NCBI GenBank assembly: GCA_004561775.1 | Contig: SFUD01000013.1 | Location: forward strand, 1-9,049 | Source: a bacterium | GTDB taxonomy: Bacteria > Bacteroidota > Bacteroidia > Bacteroidales > UBA932 | Length of the DNA stretch: 9,049 nucleotides | Direction: 5' to 3' | Shown here: piece by piece, positions 1 through 6,828 of the stretch | Position numbering within the stretch: position 1 is the stretch's first letter | Layout of the letters: every line of letters begins with the position of its first letter | Notes under the pieces: model-generated | What the model was told of the DNA's origin: nothing | Seen by the model: only the letters and a program-made list of their open reading frames with translations | Databases searched by the model: none | Program-made: the position numbers and the translations under genes

Positions 1-669
1 CTCCAATATTTTAGGCCCTGCCAGAAGTCCATCTTTTGTAATATGACCTATAAGGATTACAGGAGTCTCCGTCTCTTTTGCAAAACGCAAGAGAGAGGCC
101 GCGCACTCCTTTACCTGTGAGACACTGCCTGCAGATGATTCCACTCTTTGAGAGTAGATTGTCTGAATGGAATCTACAATAAGCAATTGCGGGTCTACCT
201 CTTTGGCCCTCTCCAATATATTCTCCAACAATGTCTCTGAGAGAACCATACAATTCTCCGGCGAACCTCCCAACCTCTCTCCTCTCATCTTTATCTGCCT
301 CACACTCTCCTCTCCCGAGACATAGAGTGTCTTAAGAGAGCTGCAATAGAGAGGTATCTGCAGAGAGAGCGTAGATTTTCCAATACCCGGTTCTCCCCCT
401 ATAAGAATGAGAGAGCCCTTAACCAATCCGCCTCCCAGCACCCTGTCAAGTTCGGCATTGCCGGAGACTATCCTGGTCTCCTCTTCTGTAGAGATTGCAG
501 AGAGCGGCTGCGGTCTGCTGGTATTGGAGATATTGATAAACCCCTTGCCGCTTGATGTCACCTCCTCCACCATACTGTTCCACTCTCCGCACGCCGGACA
601 CCTCCCCATCCACTTTGGGCTCTCTGCGCCACACACATTGCAGAACCAAGATTTCTTCACTTTTGCCAT
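1..669 (-). CDS. radA: DNA repair protein RadA/Sms, N-terminal 223 codons (3' end outside window)
   Basis: RadA is a RecA-like ATPase and DnaB-type helicase that helps branch migration and the processing of recombination intermediates. Reading leftward from the ATG at 669, the protein opens with a four-cysteine zinc finger (C10xxC13 and C24xxC27, in CNVCGAE and GRCPACGEWN). A linker follows, then LGGGLVKGS and the Walker A motif GEPGIGKST (residues 92-100). The Walker B segment LLIVDSIQT spans residues 162-170. The frame is open to the left edge, ending in GHITKDG..LAGPKILE; the KNRFG motif and Lon-like C-terminal domain, known for this family, lie outside the window. The start is chosen because residues just after it are the conserved MAK..KSWFCNVCG, and a TAnnTTTG box lies about 33 bp upstream. 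It is transcribed divergently from the serine hydrolase gene. Identification is firm. Confidence 0.97.
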   Translation of the reverse strand, partial: MAKVKKSWFCNVCGAESPKWMGRCPACGEWNSMVEEVTSSGKGFINISNTSRPQPLSAISTEEETRIVSGNAELDRVLGGGLVKGSLILIGGEPGIGKSTLSLQIPLYCSSLKTLYVSGEESVRQIKMRGERLGGSPENCMVLSETLLENILERAKEVDPQLLIVDSIQTIYSQRVESSAGSVSQVKECAASLLRFAKETETPVILIGHITKDGLLAGPKILE

Positions 670-701
670 AAAACTGCCCCTTGAATTACATTTATTCTTG
701 G

Positions 702-709
702 CAAAATTA
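702..709 (-). promoter_or_regulatory. Putative radA promoter -7 box (TAATTTTG)
   Basis: Read on the minus strand, this matches TAnnTTTG, the -7 consensus of the Bacteroidota primary sigma factor. It would place the transcript start roughly 25-30 nt before the radA ATG. I see no clear TTTG -33 element at the usual distance, so the call rests on one box and its position. Confidence 0.45.
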
Positions 710-742
710 GAAAAGATTAAAGAAGAATCCACAGATTTTACG

Positions 743-750
743 TAAGTTTG
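743..750 (+). promoter_or_regulatory. Putative promoter -7 box (TAAGTTTG) for the serine hydrolase/C26 unit
   Basis: This is an exact TAnnTTTG match 22 bp before the ATG at 773, giving a predicted leader of about 15-18 nt. No convincing TTTG -33 element is visible upstream. There is no Shine-Dalgarno sequence before the ATG, which is normal for Bacteroidota. With the radA box at 702-709 it makes a divergent promoter region of about 100 bp. Confidence 0.5.
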
Positions 751-772
751 TATCAGTTAACATTAACCGATT

Positions 773-2500
773 ATGAAACGTATTATTACATTAACAGCCG
801 TTTTAATACTCTCTGCAGGGCTCTTTGCGCAAGAGAAGGAGCATGCAAAGATTGCAGAGACCATAGATAAATATATTCAGGAGGTAATAGAGACCTGGCA
901 ACTTCCCGGAGCTGCTGCGGCATTTTATCTGGACGGAGAGGTTATTCTCTCCAAAGGATACGGAGTAAAGGAGCAGAAGATGGCTGGCGGAATAGGATTC
1001 CGCGGCCTTAATGAGAGCAACCGGGATATAGCATCCGGCGGCGTTGTTCCGGTTGTAAACAGCGCCAACTCCCCAAATGGACCCAACACTCTCTTCCAGA
1101 TTGGTTCCGTCTCCAAATCATTCACGGCAACCGTAATGGCATCTATTGTAGATGAGGGGCTTGTAAAATGGGAAGATACCATAAAGAACATCCTCCCGGA
1201 CTTCAGAATGTACGATAGCTGGGTGACCGAGAATATGCAGGTAAAGGAGATTATGACTCACCACACCGGTCTTATTGGCCAGGGCGGCACCTATTTCCCT
1301 AATGTAGGATATACCAGAGATGAGATATATCAGATGATTCCGCTAATGAAACCGGTCTATTCCTTCAGAAACGGCTACCAGTACAACAACACCACCTTCC
1401 TAATTGCAGAGAAGGTGATAGAGAGGGTTACCGGCAAGAGTTGGGAGGAGAATGTAAGGGAGAGAGTCTTCAAACCCCTTGGGATGACCTCCTCCACTAT
1501 GAATGCAGAGGGCTATGCAAGCGCCAAAGATGTTGCCACACCCCACGACTACTCATTCACCACACCACTGCTTGCAACATCTCCTTGCGAGGATCTTATA
1601 AGAGGAGAGGAGCGCAAAGGCACACCTAAGATTGTTGTTTCACCACTATACGGAGACGAGCAGGCTCTCTGGTGGCTCACCGGCATAGGCCCTGCTGGAA
1701 GTATCTGCTCCTGCGCAAACGATATGGTGCGTTATGCCCAAATGCACCTCAACAATGGTTTTATCGTAAACACAAAAGAGGATGGCAGCAAAGATACCGT
1801 GAGGGTACTCTCTGAGAAAGCTGCAAAATTCCTGCACAAAGGCCAGACAATCTGCTCACAGGATAGCGTACATACCACACTCTATGGCCACTGCTGGTTC
1901 ATAGAGCAGAACAACCGCTACAGGCTCTATTACCACACAGGCACAACCTGGGGAATGACAGCAATCTGCTTCTTTGTTCCAGAGGTGAACCTCTGCGGTG
2001 CGGTACTGGTAAATTGCGAGGCAAGCGACAATCCGCGACTTGCAATAATGAACAGACTCATAGACCTTGCTATGGGCGCTCCTGCAGAGAGTTACACAGA
2101 GAGATTCAAAGATTACAACAAAGTCTATTTTGAGAAGTGGCTTGCTGCAAGAGAGAAGGGCTGGGAGGAGTCAGAGGCAAAATTTGCCAAACGCACCTTT
2201 GCCGCCGCCCCTGCAACAAAGAGCATCACAGGCCTTTACAACCACCCCAATGCACTCTTTGGAGAGGTTAAGGTAGAGGAGCGCAACGGAGAGCTCTATG
2301 TAACCACAGGCAAGGGAAGATTCTGCAACATTCTGCGTCATATAGATGGCAACAAATATGAGTTCCGTGCAGACGGCCACGGCTTCCCTCTTATATTCAA
2401 TATTCCCGATGGTGAAACAAAGGCTACATCCCTCACCATTCAGCTCAACTACGAAGAGGAGAAGGATTTTGGAGATTGGGTAAGAGTAGCAACTAAATGA
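773..2500 (+). CDS. Exported class C beta-lactamase-fold serine hydrolase with DUF3471-like C-terminal domain
   Basis: This is a COG1680 / beta-lactamase class C family protein (AmpC, CubicO and D-aminopeptidase relatives) of 575 residues. A Sec signal peptide occupies residues 1-19 (MKRI... ending SAGLFA, then QEKE), so the enzyme is exported. The active-site triad motifs are present: SxxK as S112-V-S-K115 (in QIGSVSKSFTA), YxN as Y204-N-N206, and the KTG equivalent H388-T-G390 (in YYHTGTTWG). A helical linker (about 437-480) leads into a C-terminal domain (about 484-575, beginning ITGLYNHP) that resembles DUF3471, found in many family members. Residues about 69-103 form an unusually long Gly/Asn/Ser-rich stretch just before the SxxK motif. 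The protein carries nine cysteines after the signal peptide. True beta-lactamase activity is unlikely; a peptidase or esterase role is an inference, and the substrate is unknown. It probably shares a transcript with the C26 gene 37 bp downstream. Confidence 0.93.
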   Translation: MKRIITLTAVLILSAGLFAQEKEHAKIAETIDKYIQEVIETWQLPGAAAAFYLDGEVILSKGYGVKEQKMAGGIGFRGLNESNRDIASGGVVPVVNSANSPNGPNTLFQIGSVSKSFTATVMASIVDEGLVKWEDTIKNILPDFRMYDSWVTENMQVKEIMTHHTGLIGQGGTYFPNVGYTRDEIYQMIPLMKPVYSFRNGYQYNNTTFLIAEKVIERVTGKSWEENVRERVFKPLGMTSSTMNAEGYASAKDVATPHDYSFTTPLLATSPCEDLIRGEERKGTPKIVVSPLYGDEQALWWLTGIGPAGSICSCANDMVRYAQMHLNNGFIVNTKEDGSKDTVRVLSEKAAKFLHKGQTICSQDSVHTTLYGHCWFIEQNNRYRLYYHTGTTWGMTAICFFVPEVNLCGAVLVNCEASDNPRLAIMNRLIDLAMGAPAESYTERFKDYNKVYFEKWLAAREKGWEESEAKFAKRTFAAAPATKSITGLYNHPNALFGEVKVEERNGELYVTTGKGRFCNILRHIDGNKYEFRADGHGFPLIFNIPDGETKATSLTIQLNYEEEKDFGDWVRVATK

Positions 2501-2537
2501 AGATTATAGTTACCAACAATTTAATAGCATTTGAAAA

Positions 2538-3323
2538 ATGAAGAGATTATCAATTATTTTGGCAGTAGCGATACTTTCGCTCTCATTCTTTCAGGAGTCT
2601 GCTGCAAAGAGTCCGCTTATCGGAGTCTCTGCAAGCGAAAATTCTCCTGCAGCCGCACCCAGCACATATATAAAATCCATACGCAAAGCCGGTGGAGTGC
2701 CTGTTGTTATCCCTATGACAACAGACAAGGAGCAGTTGGAGAAGATTCTTGCAACCGTAGATGGAATCCTTATGACAGGAGGTGAAGATATTGATCCGTT
2801 AAAATATTATGGCGAAGAGCCTCTCCGCGCACAGGGAGAGATTGTTCCATACCGCGACGAGTTTGACTGTATGCTCATTAAGATGGCTGTGGAGAAGGGA
2901 TTGCCTCTGCTTGGCATTTGCCGCGGAGAGCAGTTGCTTAATGTTGTATTTGGAGGAACGCTTTACCAGGATATCCCTTCACAGGCAAAGGATTCTTACG
3001 TTAAACACCGTCAGCAAGCTCCAAGCAGCTATGGCACACATAGCATTAGTATAGAGAAGGGCTCTATACTCAACAAGGTTCTTGGCACAGAGAGAGCTGT
3101 GGTAAACTCATTCCACCATCAGGCTGTAAAGGACCCTGCTCCAGGCTTTAAAGTTATTGCAAGGGCTGCAGATGGCATTATTGAGGGTATTCAGATGAAC
3201 GAGAAGGTCTTTGGCCTCCAGTTCCATCCGGAGGGATTTGTAGCCAATGGCGACGATACCTTCCTCCCTATCTTCCAATATTTTGTTGAGAAGGCCAATG
3301 AGTATCAGAGCGGCAAAAAATAA
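2538..3323 (+). CDS. Exported gamma-glutamyl hydrolase-type class I glutamine amidotransferase (peptidase C26)
   Basis: The 261-residue protein belongs to the C26 family, which includes PuuD-type gamma-Glu-GABA hydrolases and folate gamma-glutamyl hydrolases and cleaves gamma-glutamyl amide bonds. Visible motifs are GGEDIDP (81-87), the nucleophile elbow LLGICRGEQLLN with C128, NSFHHQAVKD (190-199), and GLQFHPEG with H230 and E232, completing the Cys-His-Glu triad. Residues 1-23 are a hydrophobic Sec signal peptide ending QESAA before KSPLIGVS, so this copy should act in the periplasm, unlike cytosolic PuuD; there is no lipobox cysteine. The ATG at 2538 is preferred because it yields the signal peptide followed directly by the PLIGVS strand that opens the domain. 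No TAnnTTTG box lies in the 37-bp gap from the serine hydrolase, so co-transcription is likely. The substrate is unknown: gamma-glutamyl peptides from the diet or cell wall are possible. Confidence 0.94.
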   Translation: MKRLSIILAVAILSLSFFQESAAKSPLIGVSASENSPAAAPSTYIKSIRKAGGVPVVIPMTTDKEQLEKILATVDGILMTGGEDIDPLKYYGEEPLRAQGEIVPYRDEFDCMLIKMAVEKGLPLLGICRGEQLLNVVFGGTLYQDIPSQAKDSYVKHRQQAPSSYGTHSISIEKGSILNKVLGTERAVVNSFHHQAVKDPAPGFKVIARAADGIIEGIQMNEKVFGLQFHPEGFVANGDDTFLPIFQYFVEKANEYQSGKK

Positions 3324-3336
3324 GACCATTTAAATA

Positions 3337-5745
3337 TTACAAATCCTCAAGAGAGACCTCCATACGGTATCTCCAATAGTTATCGGGATTTGCAGGATTG
3401 TTAATTCTCTCCGTCTCCGGATAGCGGCTCCGCTGCTTGATGCTGACGGAGAGCCAGTCTTGTAGGGGCAGTATCACAAAGAGGCTGGCAGAATGCAGAT
3501 TCTCCTCTATTACTGCAGCGCACTCCTCTGGGGTTGCATCGGGATACCTTCCCTCCTGCTCCAACGGCTCATCCAGCGGATGAAGCCTCTTTCCAAGCCA
3601 CATTCGCAATGTCTCCGTGTCGTGCGTGCTTGTAGTGCAGACGCTCAGATAAGGATAGTCTGCAGGTTTGCCTATCTCGCCCTGCTTTGGCAGATTCTGC
3701 ACCTCCAGAGAGAGTATTTTAAGCTCTCCTAGCGCCTTGTGCACTGCGGGCGAGAGCATTCCCAAATCCTCCGCGCAGGCCAGCATTCCTGTAGAGGCAA
3801 TAAGCACCTGCAGTTTGCGCATTGCGTTCTTATACCACAGCTCCTCGTTTCTGCTGTAAAAATAGTCATTGTAGAGGGCGCGGAAACGCTCCCTGGTCTG
3901 CGGTCTCAGCTCTGCAAAATCCTCTTGAAGCATTGCAGAGACTGCCGGATGGTATCTGTTTATAGAGTATATGCTATACCTTGCATCTGCCGTTGCGCTC
4001 TCCAAAAAGGCAGAGGAGCTGCTATGGTGAGCCACCTTGTCCGGCACAAAGAGAGCCGGATGGCGTTTTGGCTCAAGGTTTGTGCGCTCTGTTATCTCCA
4101 TAACGGAATAGGGCAGCGCAGGAGAGAAGTGTCCTCTGTTGCTTGGCTCCATAAGCGGTATCTCCCACATCCTGAAGAAGCCCAAAACATGGTCTATCCT
4201 GTAGGCATCAAAGAAGTTGCAGAGATATTTCAGTCTCCTTCGCCACCACAGGTAGTCATCCTTTACCATCTCTTCCCAATTATATGTTGGGAACCCCCAG
4301 TTCTGACCCTCTGTGGAGAAGGCATCGGGAGGAGCGCCAGCCTGAACGCCAAAATTGAAGAGTTGCGGGTGCTGCCAACTCTCTGCGCCATAACGCGCCA
4401 CTCCTATAGGAAGGTCTCCCTTAAGTGCAATGCCTTTGGAGTGGGCATACTCTTTGGCAGAGCGCATCTGCAGATAAGCATTATATTGCAGGAAATTGTA
4501 GAAATCTATCTCCTTCTGCGGCAGATTATCTCTTTTGCGCCACTGGCTATACTCTGCCGTGCCATTCATATCCCTTAGTACGCAAAAGCGCGTATAGCCC
4601 TCCAGCCAATAGCTGTTCTGCCTGCAAAAATCTGCAAACTCCACATTGCCCGCCAACTTTGGCCACTCCTGCTCAAAAAGCTCTCTAAGGTAGCTCATCT
4701 TAAGCTCCAGCACCTCCTCATAATCCAGAAAGACTCTTCTGTTAAGCAATCTGGCCTGACGGCGGTACTGCCTTAGCTTCTCCTGGTCCTCCAGCACTCC
4801 TACGCTCTCCACCGCAAGATAGATTGGGTGCAATGCAAAGACAGAGATACAGTTGTATGGGTAGGAGTCGCGCCAATTCATATTGGCAGAGGTATCATTT
4901 ATTGGAAGAAATTGCAATATGGAGAGTCCCCGCTTGTGAGCATAATCTGCCAGAAGCTTTATATCTTCAAAATCTCCAATACCCCAACTGCTGTTGCTCT
5001 TTAGGGAGAAGAGCGGTACTGCTATGCCTTTGAAATGGGGTTTATCTATACAGAAGCCTGCCGCTGAGTGCTCAACTATATAGGTTGAATGCTTCTCCAT
5101 AGCCGGCACGGCAAGATGCCTATTTTCACCCTCTTCCCACTGCAGATTTTCGTTGCTCCCTACAGTGCGCTTGATAAATTTATACTCAAACTCCTCCTGC
5201 GCAGGCAGATGCGCCTCCCACTTTACTCCTGCAACACGCTGCATAGGGAGTGCCTTAGAGGGGTCCCACAAACCCAATTGCGGTGTATTGCCGCAGATAC
5301 ATATCTCTGCAGAGCGCTCTACATTAGGTACGGTAGCCCTTATTATGAGCTCTTTGCTGCAACTTCCTATGCCTGTAAAGGGTTCGCACTCCTCTCCGCC
5401 CCTGTAAAAGACTTCCGTAAAGGGAGCAGTAAGAAAAGGGGCAGAACTGTCATTGCCCTGCCACTGGTCGTTTGCAACAATAGAGGCAGCACTCCCCTTT
5501 ATGAGCAGACTGCGCCCCGCTCCTGCCTCAAAGAAGAGCTCTCCATTGCTTCGCTTAAGGCAATATTTGTAATCCAGCCTAAGTTCTCCCTCAACCGGAA
5601 TCTCCATCTGCAGAGACCACTGGGGCCCTCCCTCAAGCGCAACAGCCTTAAGCGGTTCCCACTCTCCCAATTGAGGCAGAGAGCCTGTTATAAAGAGCAC
5701 ATCTCCCTGCTCCGCATTATACTCTATCCTGAAAGATATTTTCAT
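3337..5745 (-). CDS. malQ: 4-alpha-glucanotransferase, DPE2-type GH77 with two N-terminal CBM20 domains
   Basis: This 802-residue enzyme should transfer glucan segments between malto-oligosaccharides, or from maltose to glycogen-like acceptors, in the cytosol; there is no signal peptide. Two starch-binding CBM20 domains come first (about 1-96 and 131-215), each with a PQLGxW motif (24-29; 155-160). The GH77 barrel runs from about 238 to the C-terminus. Catalytic residues are D518 (AYRIDHVLGFFR), E659 (ACAEDLGML) and D709 (TSTHD). The barrel ends with the family hallmark INNPANPDNYWRYRM, so the gene is complete. The two CBM20 domains plus an insertion between D518 and E659 identify the DPE2 subtype rather than short MalQ. 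That insertion is about 95 residues over canonical MalQ, shorter than I recall for plant DPE2. The start codon overlaps the flippase-like gene's stop (ATGA), so translation is probably coupled. It converges on the C26 gene across 13 bp. Confidence 0.95.
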   Translation of the reverse strand: MKISFRIEYNAEQGDVLFITGSLPQLGEWEPLKAVALEGGPQWSLQMEIPVEGELRLDYKYCLKRSNGELFFEAGAGRSLLIKGSAASIVANDQWQGNDSSAPFLTAPFTEVFYRGGEECEPFTGIGSCSKELIIRATVPNVERSAEICICGNTPQLGLWDPSKALPMQRVAGVKWEAHLPAQEEFEYKFIKRTVGSNENLQWEEGENRHLAVPAMEKHSTYIVEHSAAGFCIDKPHFKGIAVPLFSLKSNSSWGIGDFEDIKLLADYAHKRGLSILQFLPINDTSANMNWRDSYPYNCISVFALHPIYLAVESVGVLEDQEKLRQYRRQARLLNRRVFLDYEEVLELKMSYLRELFEQEWPKLAGNVEFADFCRQNSYWLEGYTRFCVLRDMNGTAEYSQWRKRDNLPQKEIDFYNFLQYNAYLQMRSAKEYAHSKGIALKGDLPIGVARYGAESWQHPQLFNFGVQAGAPPDAFSTEGQNWGFPTYNWEEMVKDDYLWWRRRLKYLCNFFDAYRIDHVLGFFRMWEIPLMEPSNRGHFSPALPYSVMEITERTNLEPKRHPALFVPDKVAHHSSSSAFLESATADARYSIYSINRYHPAVSAMLQEDFAELRPQTRERFRALYNDYFYSRNEELWYKNAMRKLQVLIASTGMLACAEDLGMLSPAVHKALGELKILSLEVQNLPKQGEIGKPADYPYLSVCTTSTHDTETLRMWLGKRLHPLDEPLEQEGRYPDATPEECAAVIEENLHSASLFVILPLQDWLSVSIKQRSRYPETERINNPANPDNYWRYRMEVSLEDL
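5742..5745 (-). other. ATGA start/stop overlap coupling the flippase-like and glucanotransferase genes
   Basis: On the minus strand the ATG of the glucanotransferase (5745-5743) shares bases with the TGA of the flippase-like gene (5744-5742). This four-base overlap is the usual arrangement for translational coupling by terminating ribosomes. AAGGA just before it could act as a weak ribosome-binding site, although Bacteroidota rarely depend on one. Confidence 0.85.
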
Positions 5746-6758
5746 TCCTTAAGACTTTTTCTCCTTTTCCCGGAAATATTTATGCTCACCAGAGAGATGA
5801 GACCACAAAGAATCATAATTACGGCCTGCGCCTCGTGAGAGATTGTGGCAAAAACCACTCCCTCGCTCTGCGGTATGGCATATACAGCATAGAGCGCAAG
5901 ACTTACAATAAAATGATAGGCCCCCAATCCGCCCTGTACCGGCACCACCCAACCAAGACCTCCAACAATCATAAGGAAGAGTGCATCCACAGCTGTAAGC
6001 TCTCCAACAGAAGGAAAGGCCAGAATTGTAACATAACTTGTGAGCCAATAGGAAAACCACAATCCCAGCGTATAGGCAAAGAAGAGCCATTTGCGCTTCA
6101 TTCTGAAGGCAGAGAGCATTCCCTGCCACAACCCCTTTGCAACTTTGGCAACTCTTGTCCCAAGCTTGCTTCTAAGAATTCTTGCTCCAAATACTCTCCA
6201 AAGCAGAATAGAGAGCAGCACCAGAGCCAGAATCGGGAGCAAGAGATAGAGTATAGAGGGCCCGGAGAACCTCTCCACAAGAGGCGAGAGAATATGCTTG
6301 CTCAAAAAGCCGCCAAACTCATCAAGCCTTAAGAGAACCACCAGCACAATAAAGAAGAGCAGTGAAATCATATCCCACACACGCTCCAGCACCACCGTGC
6401 CAAGGGCGCTCTCAAAGGAGATTTTTCCACCTTTTGCCAAAACGCCGCAACGCGCAACCTCGCCTGCCCTTGGAAAGACAAAGTTTGTGGCATAAGCAAT
6501 TGTAACGCCGTCATAACTCTCCCTTACAGAGATATCCTTGTTAAAAGGCAGCATTATAAGACGCCACCTCAAAGCTCTGAACAAGAAACCCAGAATACCC
6601 ACCAGCATAGAGAGCGCTATCCAACCCCACCTGCACTTTTGCAGACTCTCCACAAAACTCCTCCACTCCACACCTTTAAAGGAGTAGTAGAGCAGAAGCG
6701 CTGCCAGAGCAAGCATTACAACATACTGAATAACCTTACGGAGTCCCGATTTTTCCAT
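5742..6758 (-). CDS. Flippase-like integral membrane protein (LPG synthase TM region / UPF0104 family)
   Basis: Starting at MEKSG the protein has 338 residues and about eight hydrophobic segments (near 8-27, 45-63, 128-145, 168-188, 224-248, 256-275, 279-294 and 305-327). The signature of the lysylphosphatidylglycerol-synthase transmembrane superfamily is clear: TNFVFPRAGEVARCGVL (91-107), then ALGTVVLERVWD (118-129) and a Gly-rich GGLGW..PVQGGLGAYH segment. The cytosolic aminoacyl-transferase domain of MprF is absent, so this is a stand-alone flippase-like module, possibly moving a lipid or lipid-linked sugar across the inner membrane; the substrate is unknown. The frame extends upstream to an ATG at 6869, but that would run through the kinase start and the promoter, and the extra residues are not hydrophobic family sequence. 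The ATG at 6764 is a close alternative. Its TGA overlaps the next gene's ATG. Confidence 0.88.
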   Translation of the reverse strand: MEKSGLRKVIQYVVMLALAALLLYYSFKGVEWRSFVESLQKCRWGWIALSMLVGILGFLFRALRWRLIMLPFNKDISVRESYDGVTIAYATNFVFPRAGEVARCGVLAKGGKISFESALGTVVLERVWDMISLLFFIVLVVLLRLDEFGGFLSKHILSPLVERFSGPSILYLLLPILALVLLSILLWRVFGARILRSKLGTRVAKVAKGLWQGMLSAFRMKRKWLFFAYTLGLWFSYWLTSYVTILAFPSVGELTAVDALFLMIVGGLGWVVPVQGGLGAYHFIVSLALYAVYAIPQSEGVVFATISHEAQAVIMILCGLISLVSINISGKRRKSLKE

Positions 6759-6781
6759 AATCATACGCAGATTTGTAACGG

Positions 6782-6789
6782 CAAAGATA
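6782..6789 (-). promoter_or_regulatory. Putative promoter -7 box (TATCTTTG) for the flippase-like/glucanotransferase pair
   Basis: On the minus strand this is an exact TAnnTTTG match ending 18-24 bp before the candidate ATGs at 6764 and 6758. It predicts a very short leader and argues against the upstream ATG at 6869, which would lie behind the promoter. No good TTTG -33 element is seen. Confidence 0.5.
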
Positions 6790-6799
6790 CACTTTTTAT

Positions 6800-6807
6800 T
6801 ATCTTTG
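6800..6807 (+). promoter_or_regulatory. Putative promoter -7 box (TATCTTTG) for the PfkB kinase gene
   Basis: This exact TAnnTTTG match lies 21 bp before the ATG at 6829, for a leader of about 15 nt. A TTTG at 6772-6775 is a possible -33 element, but its 24-bp spacer is longer than usual. The box is the inverted copy of the one at 6782-6789. Confidence 0.52.
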
Positions 6808-6828
6808 TGATTCACATAAAACAACCTT

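Larger units (their letters stand above)
6782..6807. repeat. Inverted repeat CAAAGATA-N10-TATCTTTG formed by two divergent -7 boxes
   Basis: The arms at 6782-6789 and 6800-6807 are perfect 8-bp inverted copies around a 10-bp A/T-rich spacer. Each arm is itself a TAnnTTTG box pointing outward, so the palindrome is explained by two back-to-back promoters. An operator for a dimeric regulator cannot be excluded. Confidence 0.7.

Noticed and set aside
773..2500. Annotation as an antibiotic-resistance beta-lactamase
   Set aside because: Class C fold motifs are present, but the long insert, HTG in place of KTG and the DUF3471-like tail point to a general serine hydrolase.
2501..2537. Separate promoter for the C26 gene
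   Set aside because: The nearest candidate (TAGCATTTG) has one base too many for TAnnTTTG; co-transcription is simpler.
3328..3335. Palindrome ATTTAAAT as a terminator
   Set aside because: It is too short and A/T-only to form a stable hairpin.
3739..4578. Plus-strand open frame of 279 codons
   Set aside because: It is antisense to the GH77 barrel, rich in Cys, His and Leu, with no recognisable motif. The minus-strand frame there carries all catalytic residues.
5089..5838. Plus-strand open frame of 249 codons
   Set aside because: It lies antisense over the CBM20 domains and the flippase-like gene's end; no domain or start context supports it.
5742..6758. Annotation as a lysylphosphatidylglycerol synthase (MprF)
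   Set aside because: Only the membrane region is present; the cytosolic lysyl-transfer domain is missing.
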